A stretch of DNA of 64,000 nucleotides from an uncultured Eubacteriales bacterium (GTDB lineage Bacteria; Bacillota; Clostridia; Christensenellales; CAG-138): positions 1 through 64,000 of the forward strand of contig URQH01000006.1 of the NCBI GenBank assembly GCA_900549955.1, written 5' to 3'. How positions within the stretch are numbered: the first letter of the stretch is position 1; every line of letters begins with the position of its first letter. The position numbers were made by a program, and so were the translations under genes. Positions 48,232 to 57,093 of the stretch are shown piece after piece. Under the pieces are notes generated by a model that was given only the letters and a program-made list of their open reading frames with translations, ran no database searches and had not been told where the DNA came from.

Positions 48232-50856
48232 TTACGCCTCCTCTCCGGTTCCGTAGTACGCGTTCAGATACATCTGCCGGATCTCGCGCATCAGCGGATA
48301 GCGCGGGTTCGCGCCGGTGCACTGGTCGTCAAACGCCTGCTCGGTCATCTCGTCGAGCCTGTTCAGGAAGTCCGCCTCGTCGATGCCGTAGTCGCGGATC
48401 GTCCTGCGGATGCCGACCTTCTCCTTGAGCGCGTCGATCGCGGCGATGAGCCCGTCGAGCTTTTCCCGGTCGGTCGCGCCCGCAATGCCCAGCGCATCGG
48501 CCACCTCGGCGTAGCGCGCCAGCGTGTGCGGGTGGTCATACTGCGGGAAGGTGCCCATCTTTGCCGGCGCCTCCGCGGCGTTGAAGCGCAGCACCTCGTC
48601 GATCATCAGCGCGTTTGCCACGCCGTGCGGCAGGTGGTGGAACGCGCCCAGCTTGTGCGCCATGGAGTGGCACACGCCGAGAAACGCATTGGCAAACGCC
48701 ATGCCCGCCATCGTCGCCGCATTGGCCATCTTTTCGCGCGCCACCGGGTCGTGCGGGCCGTCGTCATAGGCGCGGGGCAGGTACTGGAAGATCACCTTCA
48801 GCGCCTGCAGGGCCAGCCCGTCGGTATAGTCCGTCGCCATCATCGACGCGTACGCCTCCAGCGCGTGCGTGACCGCGTCGATGCCGGAAGCAGCCGTCAG
48901 CCCCTTCGGCGCGTCCATCATCATGTCCGCGTCCACGATGGCCATGTTCGGCATGAGCTCGTAGTCCGCCAGCGGATATTTGACGCCCGTGCTCTCGTCC
49001 GTGATGACGGCAAACGGCGTCACCTCGCTGCCGGTGCCGGCGGAGGTGGGGACGGCCACGAAATACGCCTTTTCGCCCATCTTCGGGAACGTGTAGACGC
49101 GCTTGCGGATGTCGCTGAAGCGCATCGCCATGTCGAGGAAGTCCGCCTCGGGATGCTCGTACAGCACCCACATGATCTTGCCCGCGTCCATGGCCGAGCC
49201 GCCGCCCACGGCGACGATGCAGTCCGGCTGGAAGGCGGCCATCTGCGCCGCTCCCTCCCTGGCGCACGCGAGCGACGGGTCGGGCGCCACGTCGTAGAAC
49301 GTCGTGTGGCGGATGCCCATGCGGTCGAGCGCGTCGGTGATGGGCTTTGTATACCCATTATTATACAGGAAAGTATCGGTCACGATAAAGACCTTTTTCG
49401 CATTTTTCACGGTGCGCAGCTCTTCGAGCGCCACGCCCAGGCAGCCCTTTTTGATGTAGACCTTTTCGGGCGCGCGGAACCACAGCATGTTCTCTCTCCT
49501 TTCGGCCACGGTCTTGATATTCAGCAGGTGCTTGACCCCCACGTTTTCCGACACGGAGTTGCCGCCCCAGGAGCCGCAGCCCAGCGTGAGGGAGGGCGGC
49601 AGGCGGAAGTTGTACAGGTCGCCGATGCCGCCGTGCGACGACGGCGTGTTGACCAGGATGCGGCACGTCTTCATCCGTTCGGAGAACAGGGAGAGCTTCT
49701 CCTGCTCGCGCACCGCGTCGAGATAGACCGACGAGGTGTGGCCAAAGCCGCCGTCCGCGACGAGCCGCTCCGCCTTTGCGACGGCCTCTTCAAACGTCGC
49801 CGCCCGGTACATGGCCAGCACGGGCGAGAGCTTTTCGTGCGCAAACTCCTCGGACGCTTCCACGCTCTCGACCTCGCCGATCAGGATCTTCGTCTCTTCC
49901 GGCACGTCCACGCCGGCCATGGACGCGATCGTGTGCGCGCTCTGGCCGACGATCTTCGCATTGAGCGAGCCGTTGATCAGGATCGTCTTGCGCACGCGTT
50001 CCGTCTCCTCCGGCGTCAGGAAGCGGCAGCCGCGCGCCTGGAACTCGGCGCGCACGGCGTCGTACACGTCGTCCAGCACGATGACGGACTGCTCGGACGC
50101 GCAGATCATGCCGTTGTCAAACGTCTTGGAGTGGATGATCGAGCTGACCGCCAGCAGCAGGTTTGCGCTCGAGTCGATGATGGCGGGGGTGTTGCCCGCG
50201 CCCACGCCGATGGCCGGCTTGCCGGACGAATACGCCGCGCGCACCATGCCCGGTCCGCCGGTGGCGAGAATGATGTCGGCCTCGTGCATGACGCGGTTGC
50301 TCAGCTCCAGCGTCGGCTGGTCGATCCAGTCGATGATCCCCTCCGGCGCGCCGGCGGCCACCGCCGCCTCCAGCACCAGGCGCGCCGCGGCAATGGTGGA
50401 ACGCTTGGCGCGCGGGTGCGGGCTGATGAGGATGCCGTTGCGCGTCTTGAGCGCGAGCAGCGTCTTGAAAATCGCGGTGGAAGTCGGGTTCGTCGTCGGG
50501 ATGACGGCCGCGATCACGCCCAGCGGCTCGGCAATGCGCCGGATGCCGAACGCCTTGTCCTCCTCGATGACGCCGCAGGTCTTCGTCTCCTTGTAGGCGT
50601 TATAGATGTATTCGGCGGCATAGTGGTTCTTGATCACCTTGTCCTCCACGACGCCCATGCCCGTCTCCTCGACGGCGAGCTTGGCCAGCGGGATGCGCGC
50701 CTTGTTGGCCGCCATCGCCGCCGCGTGAAAGATGTGGTCTACCTGCTCCTGCGAATATGTCGCATAGGTCCGCTGCGCCGCACGCACGCGCTCGATGGCG
50801 ACGGCCAGCGTCTCCATGCTGTCCACGACGGCGGGTCGTTTCATTGCCTTTTTCAT
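48232..50856 (-). CDS. adhE: bifunctional acetaldehyde-CoA/alcohol dehydrogenase
   Basis: This 874-residue protein fuses an N-terminal CoA-acylating aldehyde dehydrogenase (about 1-440; VGVGAGNTPAI, catalytic Cys in NGMICASEQS) and a C-terminal iron-dependent alcohol dehydrogenase (about 455-870; VGGGSAMDAGKIMW, His ligands in FLGVCHSMAHKLGAFHHLPHG). It reduces acetyl-CoA to ethanol with two NADH and may form spirosomes. GGAGGT precedes the ATG. It is the first gene of a run that continues with the kinase, ferredoxin, thioesterase and hydrogenase genes, linking ethanol formation with H2 sensing. Confidence 0.97.
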   Translation of the reverse strand: MKKAMKRPAVVDSMETLAVAIERVRAAQRTYATYSQEQVDHIFHAAAMAANKARIPLAKLAVEETGMGVVEDKVIKNHYAAEYIYNAYKETKTCGVIEEDKAFGIRRIAEPLGVIAAVIPTTNPTSTAIFKTLLALKTRNGILISPHPRAKRSTIAAARLVLEAAVAAGAPEGIIDWIDQPTLELSNRVMHEADIILATGGPGMVRAAYSSGKPAIGVGAGNTPAIIDSSANLLLAVSSIIHSKTFDNGMICASEQSVIVLDDVYDAVRAEFQARGCRFLTPEETERVRKTILINGSLNAKIVGQSAHTIASMAGVDVPEETKILIGEVESVEASEEFAHEKLSPVLAMYRAATFEEAVAKAERLVADGGFGHTSSVYLDAVREQEKLSLFSERMKTCRILVNTPSSHGGIGDLYNFRLPPSLTLGCGSWGGNSVSENVGVKHLLNIKTVAERRENMLWFRAPEKVYIKKGCLGVALEELRTVKNAKKVFIVTDTFLYNNGYTKPITDALDRMGIRHTTFYDVAPDPSLACAREGAAQMAAFQPDCIVAVGGGSAMDAGKIMWVLYEHPEADFLDMAMRFSDIRKRVYTFPKMGEKAYFVAVPTSAGTGSEVTPFAVITDESTGVKYPLADYELMPNMAIVDADMMMDAPKGLTAASGIDAVTHALEAYASMMATDYTDGLALQALKVIFQYLPRAYDDGPHDPVAREKMANAATMAGMAFANAFLGVCHSMAHKLGAFHHLPHGVANALMIDEVLRFNAAEAPAKMGTFPQYDHPHTLARYAEVADALGIAGATDREKLDGLIAAIDALKEKVGIRRTIRDYGIDEADFLNRLDEMTEQAFDDQCTGANPRYPLMREIRQMYLNAYYGTGEEA

Positions 50857-50886
50857 GTGGTACCTCCAATTCTGCCCTTCGGGCGG

Positions 50887-50919
50887 TATCGGTAAAAATT
50901 TATCGTTATTTTTATATCG
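50887..50919 (-). repeat. three TATCG (CGATA) boxes with 14-bp period in the adhE leader
   Basis: TATCG starts at 50887, 50901 and 50915 on the plus strand, exactly 14 bp apart, in AT-rich sequence between the -10 and the ribosome site. The third lies inside the palindrome ATATCGATAT. No consensus Rex site is seen. Confidence 0.6.
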
Positions 50920-50921
50920 AT

Positions 50922-50950
50922 ATCATAATATTTATTTTGTGCTTTGTCAA
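50922..50950 (-). promoter_or_regulatory. adhE operon promoter
   Basis: Minus-strand TTGACA (50945-50950), 17-nt spacer, TATGAT (50922-50927), in an AT-rich island about 60 nt upstream of adhE. The rest of the 222-bp gap up to 51078 shows no gene. Confidence 0.8.
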
Positions 50951-51078
50951 TAGTCTGTGCACAATTCTTTTTTGCACCATGGCGCTGCCGCGCATCAAAA
51001 AGACGGAACGCCGGAAGTCTTGTCGCATCCGTGTCCCGTCAGCCATATTTTCGATTTACACGCCGCCCCCGGCGCCGT

Positions 51079-51783
51079 TCAGCCCTCGGCGATCAGCAGC
51101 GGCCGGAATTGCAGATAGTCCGCCGCCACCAGCGCATAGCGGATGCCGTTGTGCACGCCGTTGAACGCGCCCCGGTGCGCCGGGCCGTGCAGATGGCCGT
51201 AGACCGCGACCTCCACGCCGGCCTGCTCCAGCAGCGCAGTCACCTCCGTGTCCCTGTGCTGTGGGTCGAGCGGCGGGTAGTGCAGCATGGCAATCCGCCG
51301 CTTCCCCGTCTCCAGTTTGGAAAGCGACAGCGAGAGCCGCAGCAGCTCGCGCCGGTAGAGCCGGGCGTCGTCGCTCTCCCGCGCCCCCGCCTGTGCGTCC
51401 GCCTGCGCCGGCAGCGTCCAGCCGCGCGTCCCGCCGATGGCAAACGCGCCCACGGTCAACGCGTCGTTTTGCAGCGCGCGCACCGAAGGCGGCAGCGCGC
51501 GGCGCACTTGCACAAGCGAGCTCCACCAATAGTCGTGGTTGCCGCGCAGCAGCAGCTTTTGCCCCGGCAAACCGCCGACAAACGCAAGATCGGCCGCAGC
51601 ATCCTGCAGCCGAATCGACCAACTGATATCACCCGGGATCAACACCAGGTCGTCCTCGCGCACGGTCTCCCGCCATGCAGCCGACAGGCGCTCCACGTGG
51701 TCGCGCCACGCCTCCCCAAACAGGTCCATGGGCTTGTCGGCGGCAAAGGACAGGTGCAGATCGCTGATGGCAAATACGCGCAT
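51079..51783 (-). CDS. calcineurin-like metallophosphoesterase
   Basis: This 234-residue protein has the metallophosphoesterase motifs DLHL (8-11), GDISW (about 51), GNHDYWW (about 81) and GHLHG (about 197). It resembles the cytoplasmic YkuE/YvnB-type or phosphohydrolase group of clostridia. The substrate is unknown. ACGGAGG precedes the ATG at 51783. It is 24 nt after the stop of the zinc-ribbon gene. Confidence 0.88.
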   Translation of the reverse strand: MRVFAISDLHLSFAADKPMDLFGEAWRDHVERLSAAWRETVREDDLVLIPGDISWSIRLQDAAADLAFVGGLPGQKLLLRGNHDYWWSSLVQVRRALPPSVRALQNDALTVGAFAIGGTRGWTLPAQADAQAGARESDDARLYRRELLRLSLSLSKLETGKRRIAMLHYPPLDPQHRDTEVTALLEQAGVEVAVYGHLHGPAHRGAFNGVHNGIRYALVAADYLQFRPLLIAEG

Positions 51784-51807
51784 GGGGCCTCCGTTTCCGG
51801 CTCGGGT

Positions 51808-52098
51808 CTACTCCTCTTCTTCGTCGTCCGCGTCTTGGAAGTCCTCGTCCTCGTCGTCCAGCGCAATGGCGCTCTCCAGCTCCGCCTGGCGCTTCTTCTC
51901 GCGCAGGCAATCTGCGCACAGATCCGACCCATGTACGGCGGGCGCCTCTCCACACTCGCTGCAGAGCGTTTCTTCTTCCTCGGCCGCCGGCTCTGCCTGG
52001 ATGCGCCCGTTCTTCATGGCGCGCAGGCACACGTTGCAATATTGTTCGCCCTCGCGAATGTAGTTCAGTTCACACTTGGGGCACTTTCTCAATGCCAT
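51808..52098 (-). CDS. double zinc-ribbon protein with acidic tail
   Basis: This 96-residue protein has two Cys4 ribbons: CPKC...CNVC (about 6-24) and CSEC...CADC (about 47-64). It ends in an Asp/Glu run (DDEDEDFQDADDEEEE). Homologues occur widely in clostridia without assigned function; the fold suggests nucleic-acid or protein contact. It lies between engB and a phosphoesterase gene on the same strand. Confidence 0.8.
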   Translation of the reverse strand: MALRKCPKCELNYIREGEQYCNVCLRAMKNGRIQAEPAAEEEETLCSECGEAPAVHGSDLCADCLREKKRQAELESAIALDDEDEDFQDADDEEEE

Positions 52099-52188
52099 AG
52101 TTCCGTTCTCCTCGACGATATCGCTTGCGGCACGCAGCAGGCGCGCCGTCTGATTCAGTGCATATTATGCAGAACGGATGGCAACATG

Positions 52189-52800
52189 TCAAGGGCTAAC
52201 CGTGACTTTTTCGACATCCTGTAAAATTTGGCCGATCCGCTGGAGCAGCGCTTCCCGCCCGTCGTGCGTTTCGGAGGAATACGGCACGGCAAACGGCGGC
52301 GCGCCCAGCTGCTTTGCCGCGGCATTGGCTGCCTGCTGGCGTTTGGACTTTGCAAGCTTGTCCGCCTTGGTGGCCACGAGCGTGAAGGGCACGCCATAGT
52401 AGAGCACCCACTCGAACATCTGCCGGTCCTCCTGCGTCGGGGCGTGGCGGATGTCGAGCAGCAAAAACAGGTGCGTCACCCTGCCGCTGCCCAAGTAACT
52501 TTCGATCAGCTCGCCCCAGCCGCGCTGCTCTTCCTTGCCGGCGCGGGCAAATCCATAGCCCGGCAGATCCACGAGATAAAAGTCGCGGTTGAGCAGGAAA
52601 AAATTGATCAGCCGCGTCTTGCCCGGCGTCTGCGAGGTCTTGGCAAGCTTGAAATTGTTGCACAGGCTGTTGATCAGGCTCGATTTCCCCACGTTGCTCT
52701 TGCCTACAACGGCGATCTCGCAGCGGGCGGCGGGCGGGTACGGCGTGCCGCGCCCCACGCTCGTCAAAAACGCGGCCTGCTTAATGGCAAACGGCTGCAT
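52189..52800 (-). CDS. engB: ribosome biogenesis GTPase EngB/YsxC
   Basis: This 203-residue protein is an essential-type GTPase for 50S assembly. Motifs are G1 GKSNVGKSS, G2 in SQTPGKTRLINFF, G3 DLPGYGFA and G4 ATKADKL. I chose the ATG at 52800, where QPFAIKQAAFLTSV gives the normal N-terminus; a longer reading runs back through lon. The start overlaps the lon stop by 20 nt, so it is coupled to lon. The lonB-lon-engB order is shared with Bacillus. Confidence 0.96.
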   Translation of the reverse strand: MQPFAIKQAAFLTSVGRGTPYPPAARCEIAVVGKSNVGKSSLINSLCNNFKLAKTSQTPGKTRLINFFLLNRDFYLVDLPGYGFARAGKEEQRGWGELIESYLGSGRVTHLFLLLDIRHAPTQEDRQMFEWVLYYGVPFTLVATKADKLAKSKRQQAANAAAKQLGAPPFAVPYSSETHDGREALLQRIGQILQDVEKVTVSP

Positions 52801-55150
52801 TCCCCGTCTCCTCGCCCGGCAATACGGGCGCATTGCCCTGGACGGGGCGCTGCTCGAGCGCATGCTCGAGCACCGCGTCCGCCTCGTCCACAAATACGAT
52901 CTCCAATGCCTCCAGCACCGATTCTGGCACGTCGTACAGGCTCTGCCGGTTTTTCTCCGGCAGCAGCACGGTGGTGATCCCTGCGCGCACGGCAGCCAGC
53001 AGCTTTTCGCGCAGCCCGCCAATCGGCAGCACGCGGCCGCGGAGGGTGATTTCGCCCGTCATGGCCACGCCTGCGCGCACCGGGATGCCGGAAAGCGCGG
53101 AGGCAAGCGCCGTCATCATCGCAATGCCGGCGGACGGCCCGTCCTTGGGAACCGCCCCCTCGGGCACGTGGATGTGGATGTCGATCTTGTCGAAGCAGTC
53201 CGGCTCCACGCCGAGGCACGCCGCATTTGCGCGCACATAGGTCATGGCCGCCTGCGCGCTCTCCTGCATCACGTCGCCGAGCTGTCCGGTCAACTGCAGT
53301 TTGCCCTTGCCGGGCATGACGCTGACCTCGATCTCCAGCGTCTCGCCGCCGACCGGCGTCCAGGCCAGCCCCGTCACCGCGCCGATGCGCGGCTCGGCCG
53401 CGACCGATTCGTGGCGGTATTTTGCCGGCCCCAGCCAGTCCGCAATGCGCGAGAGCGAGAGCTGCACGCGCTGTCTGCCCTCGACGACCTCGCACGCGGC
53501 CTTGCGGCACACGCTACCGAGTACCCGTTCAAGCTGGCGCACGCCGGCCTCGCGCGTATAGCCCTCGATCAGGCGGGCCATGCAGCGGTCGTCCACGCGC
53601 AGGTTGGTGCGCTTGAGGCCGTTCTTCTCCATCTGGCGCGGCAGCAGGTGACGCTTGGCGATCTCCATCTTCTCGTCAAACAGATACCCCGGCACCTCGA
53701 TCATCTCCATGCGGTCGCGCAGCGGCCCGGGAATCCGGTCCGCGTCGTTGGCCGTGGTCATCAGCAGGCACTGCGACAGGTCGTATGGCAGCTCCAGGAA
53801 GTGATCCGCAAAGCTGTTGTTCTGCGCGCTGTCCAGCACCTCGAGCATCGCCGCGGACGGGTCGCCATGGATGTCGGACGCCAGCTTGTCAATTTCGTCA
53901 AACAGCAGCAGCGGATTGACCGTCCCCGCCTGCTGCATGGCGGCGATCACCCGGCCAGGCCGCGCCCCGATGTACGTGCGGCGATGGCCGCGGATCTCGG
54001 CTTCATCGTGCACGCCGCCCAGGCTCATGCGCACAAACCGCCGCCCCATGGCCTTTGCAATCGCCGACGCGATGGACGTCTTGCCCACGCCCGGCGGGCC
54101 CACGAGGCACAGGATCTGCCCCTGCGGGTTGCCGGTCAGCTTCTGCACGGCCAGCATTTCAAGGATGCGCTTCTTCACGCGCTCCATGCCGTAGTGGTCG
54201 GCGTCGAGCACGGCCCGCGCGTTTTCCAGGTCGAGATTGTCCTCCGTGCGCTCGGTCCACGGCAGGTCGAGCACGCACTCGATGTACGCCTGCGCCATGG
54301 GCTGCTCGTGCGAACCGCGCGGCAGGCTGGCCAACCGGTCGATCTCCTTGGTGAGCTTCATGCGCACCGGTTCCGGCAGCGCCTTCTCCTCCATGCGCGC
54401 GCGATAGCCCGCGGCCAGGTCCTCCTCGCCGCCGCCCAGCTCCTCCTGTACCGCGCGCAGCTGCTCGCGCAGCACAAACTCGCGCTGGTTCTGCTCCACC
54501 GCCGCCTTGACCTTGCCGGCAATGCGGCGTTCCATCTCCATGATCTCCATCTCTTTTTGGAGCAAGGTCAGCAGCTTGACGGCGCGCAGTTCGGCGTCCG
54601 GTTCCTCGAGCAGCCCCTGTTTGTCCTCCAGTTTGGCCGCCACGTTGCGCCCGACCGCATCGGTAAACGGGCCGAAGCCCTCCGTCTGCAGCACGCTCTC
54701 GCGCTGCTCCGACGTCAGGCGGTTCTGCGCCACCGCAAACGCGGCAAAGCCCGCGCCAAGGCTCCGGCGGAGCGCCTCCGCCATCGGCGCGTCCGGCTCG
54801 CGCTCGGCCAGGTAGCTGATCTCGGCCAGGAAACACGGAGACTCCTGCACCACCCGTTCCACCCGTGCACGCGCCACGCCCGTGACCAGCAGGCGGACCG
54901 TATCCCCCTGGATGCGGAACACCTGACGGATACGGCAGACCGTACCGACGGATGCAAAATCGTCCGGATGCACGTCGACCAGCTTCGGGTCGGCCTGCGC
55001 ACAAAAGCACGCCAACCCGTCGGCGGACAGCGCCTGCTCGATGGCGCTGAGCGTCTTCTTCCTTCCAATATCGCAATGGATCACCTCGCCCGGCAGCACG
55101 GCAATGCCGCGCAGCGGCACAATAGGCATTCTGATTTTTTCTGATACCAT
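52781..55150 (-). CDS. lon: ATP-dependent protease La (Lon)
   Basis: This 789-residue protein is full length. An N-terminal substrate domain (about 1-310, PIVPLRGIAVLPGEVIHCDIGR) is followed by the AAA+ module (Walker A GPPGVGKTS, Walker B LLLFDEIDK) and the C-terminal protease with the catalytic Ser in KDGPSAGIAM and Lys in LREKLLAA. It degrades misfolded and regulatory proteins. AAGGAGAG precedes the ATG. A promoter and a perfect inverted repeat lie in the 61-nt gap from lonB, so it can be controlled separately. Confidence 0.97.
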   Translation of the reverse strand: MVSEKIRMPIVPLRGIAVLPGEVIHCDIGRKKTLSAIEQALSADGLACFCAQADPKLVDVHPDDFASVGTVCRIRQVFRIQGDTVRLLVTGVARARVERVVQESPCFLAEISYLAEREPDAPMAEALRRSLGAGFAAFAVAQNRLTSEQRESVLQTEGFGPFTDAVGRNVAAKLEDKQGLLEEPDAELRAVKLLTLLQKEMEIMEMERRIAGKVKAAVEQNQREFVLREQLRAVQEELGGGEEDLAAGYRARMEEKALPEPVRMKLTKEIDRLASLPRGSHEQPMAQAYIECVLDLPWTERTEDNLDLENARAVLDADHYGMERVKKRILEMLAVQKLTGNPQGQILCLVGPPGVGKTSIASAIAKAMGRRFVRMSLGGVHDEAEIRGHRRTYIGARPGRVIAAMQQAGTVNPLLLFDEIDKLASDIHGDPSAAMLEVLDSAQNNSFADHFLELPYDLSQCLLMTTANDADRIPGPLRDRMEMIEVPGYLFDEKMEIAKRHLLPRQMEKNGLKRTNLRVDDRCMARLIEGYTREAGVRQLERVLGSVCRKAACEVVEGRQRVQLSLSRIADWLGPAKYRHESVAAEPRIGAVTGLAWTPVGGETLEIEVSVMPGKGKLQLTGQLGDVMQESAQAAMTYVRANAACLGVEPDCFDKIDIHIHVPEGAVPKDGPSAGIAMMTALASALSGIPVRAGVAMTGEITLRGRVLPIGGLREKLLAAVRAGITTVLLPEKNRQSLYDVPESVLEALEIVFVDEADAVLEHALEQRPVQGNAPVLPGEETGNAAVCH

Positions 55151-55166
55151 ATGACTCTCTCCTTCA

Positions 55167-55186
55167 GGTTGTATCAGTATACAACC
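55167..55186. promoter_or_regulatory. 20-bp inverted-repeat operator upstream of lon
   Basis: Perfect 8-bp arms GGTTGTAT and ATACAACC flank a 4-nt centre. The element covers about +3 to +22 of the predicted lon transcript. It is neither a CtsR heptad repeat nor a CIRCE element. Confidence 0.7.
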
Positions 55187-55195
55187 TTAGGATAT

Positions 55196-55224
55196 AGTAT
55201 AATGGTATCTGTCAGTTTGTGCAA
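55196..55224 (-). promoter_or_regulatory. lon promoter
   Basis: Minus-strand TTGCAC (55219-55224, overlapping the lonB 3-prime end), 17-nt spacer, TATACT (55196-55201). Confidence 0.65.
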
Positions 55225-56885
55225 ACAGTGATCGTAACCACGTCGTGTTTTTCTTGTGACACTTTTTCGTCAAATGCGATGGCGAACGCCTCTTCCAGCG
55301 TAGAGACGGGGCAGACCGCAGGTTGGGCGGCAAATTCGGCGTCGTCGTTCTCCAGCGGGATCAGCACGCGCACCGCCCCCGCCCCGAGCGCCGCCTCCAG
55401 CTTTTCCCGCACCCTGCCGACCGGGCGCACCTCGCCGTGGATCGTCACTTCGCCGGTCGCGGCCGTCAGCGGCAGCGGCGCGCGCCCGTTCACGGCGCTG
55501 TACAGCGCAATGGCGATGGCAATGCCGGCCGATGGCCCGTCCGTAGGCAGGCCGCCCGGGATGTTGAAGCGCACCTCGTATTCGCCAAAGTCCACGCCGG
55601 TGATGTCGCCCACGGCGCAGAGCACGTTTTCTACCGAGCCGCGCGCGGTGCTCTTGCGCCGCAGTTTCTTGCCCCGCAGGTCGATCTCCTCTTCCTCCAC
55701 GATGCCGCCGAGCACCAGGCCGGGCTTCCTGCTCTTTTTGATCATACACTCGATCTCCATGGCCATGCCGCCGCCCATGCCGTTGACCGCGAGCATGTTG
55801 GCCACGCCCACGCACGGTTCGGCGCGCAGCCGCTGCACCGGCATCGGCGCATAGTTGCAGGTGCGCGCGACCCAGGCCACGTCGTCCTCCCGGATTTCGC
55901 TGCGATGCTCGCCATAGGCCACGCCCGCGGCCAGCTGCACGATGTTCACCGCGTCGCGCCCGCTCGACGCATAGCGCGCGCAGGCCAGCGCGGCGTCGTG
56001 CCCCATGGCCATGCCCGCGCGCGACGCGGCCCCCTCCGCCACGCGCATGCGCTCCGTCGGGCCCAGCGGCTTGAAATACAGCTCTACGCACCGGGACCGC
56101 AGCGCCGGCGGCAGCTCCTCCGGGCGGCGCGTCGTCGCGCCGACCAGGCGGAAATCCGCCGGCAGGCCGTTTTGGAAGATGTCGTGGATGTGCGCCGGGA
56201 TGCTGGTGTTGTCCGGCGCGTAATACGCGCTTTCAAAGTGCACGCACCGGTCCTCCAATACCTTGAGGAGCTTGTTCATCTGCATCGGATGCAGCTCCCC
56301 GATCTCGTCGAGAAACAGCACGCCGCAGTGCGCGCGCGTCACCGCGCCGGGCTTTGGCTGCGGCACGCCCCGGCTCCCGAGCGCGCCGGCGCCCTGGTAA
56401 ATGGGGTCGTGCACGGAACCCAGCAGCGGGTCGGCAATCGCCCGCTCGTCAAACCGCACGCACGTGGCGTCCATCTCCACAAACTTCGACTCCTCCGTAA
56501 ACGGGGAATCCGGGCGCTTTTTCGCCTCCTCCAGCACGAGGCGCGCCGCGCACGTCTTCCCGACGCCCGGCGGGCCATAGATCAGCACGTGCTGCGGATT
56601 CGGCCCGCACAGCGCCGCCATCAGCGCGCGGATGCCGGCCTCCTGGCCCACGATGTCCTCAAAACGCATGGGCCGCGCCCGTTCGGACAGCGGCTCGTTC
56701 AAATGCCGCGCACGCAGCGCCGCCAGGTTGCGCATCTCCGCAGCGCCCTGGCGCGCCGCGCCGGCGCGCCCCTGCGACCCGGACTCCGGCTGCACCGCCG
56801 GGCGCCTGCGCCGCCGCCAGAGCACGAACACCAGGCCGCCCAGCGCGAGCGTTTCCAATACGATGATCCAAATCAAATCCTTCAT
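55212..56885 (-). CDS. lonB: membrane-anchored LonB protease
   Basis: This 557-residue protein has a single N-terminal hydrophobic segment (LIWIIVLETLALGGLVFVLW), a basic linker, an AAA+ domain (Walker A GPPGVGKTC near 105, Walker B GVLFLDEIGE) and a Lon protease domain with Ser in TDGPSAGIAIA and Lys in VGRVREKLEAA. It corresponds to the LonB of endospore-forming Firmicutes, which acts in the forespore in Bacillus. No ribosome site precedes the ATG at 56885; a CATACT hexamer ends 6 nt upstream. Confidence 0.93.
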   Translation of the reverse strand: MKDLIWIIVLETLALGGLVFVLWRRRRRPAVQPESGSQGRAGAARQGAAEMRNLAALRARHLNEPLSERARPMRFEDIVGQEAGIRALMAALCGPNPQHVLIYGPPGVGKTCAARLVLEEAKKRPDSPFTEESKFVEMDATCVRFDERAIADPLLGSVHDPIYQGAGALGSRGVPQPKPGAVTRAHCGVLFLDEIGELHPMQMNKLLKVLEDRCVHFESAYYAPDNTSIPAHIHDIFQNGLPADFRLVGATTRRPEELPPALRSRCVELYFKPLGPTERMRVAEGAASRAGMAMGHDAALACARYASSGRDAVNIVQLAAGVAYGEHRSEIREDDVAWVARTCNYAPMPVQRLRAEPCVGVANMLAVNGMGGGMAMEIECMIKKSRKPGLVLGGIVEEEEIDLRGKKLRRKSTARGSVENVLCAVGDITGVDFGEYEVRFNIPGGLPTDGPSAGIAIAIALYSAVNGRAPLPLTAATGEVTIHGEVRPVGRVREKLEAALGAGAVRVLIPLENDDAEFAAQPAVCPVSTLEEAFAIAFDEKVSQEKHDVVTITVCTN

Positions 56886-56891
56886 GCCGTT

Positions 56892-56897
56892 AGTATG
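56892..56897 (-). promoter_or_regulatory. possible leaderless -10 of lonB
   Basis: CATACT on the minus strand, 6 nt before the ATG. No good -35 is seen, so the call is weak or reflects a different sigma factor. The rest of the 208-nt gap to the lipoprotein gene (56898-57093) holds no gene and no clear plus-strand promoter. Confidence 0.3.
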
Positions 56898-57093
56898 CGC
56901 CGATCGGCCGCGGCATGCGCTGCAAATTGCGCGTTTCCACCATTTTCCCTGCGGCAGCCGCGCGGCGCGGCCGCCGGCACGCGCGCACCGTTCATAAAAC
57001 CTTCAAAGACTGGACAACTCCATGTCACATCCGGCGCGCATACTAAAAAGAACCAACTTGGTAGGTACTGATCGACGAGGAGCGTGTTGCGTC

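Noticed and set aside
50857..50980. Rex operator upstream of adhE
   Set aside because: No TTGTGA-N6-TCACAA or TTGTTAA-type palindrome was found; the only regular structure is the CGATA triplet array.
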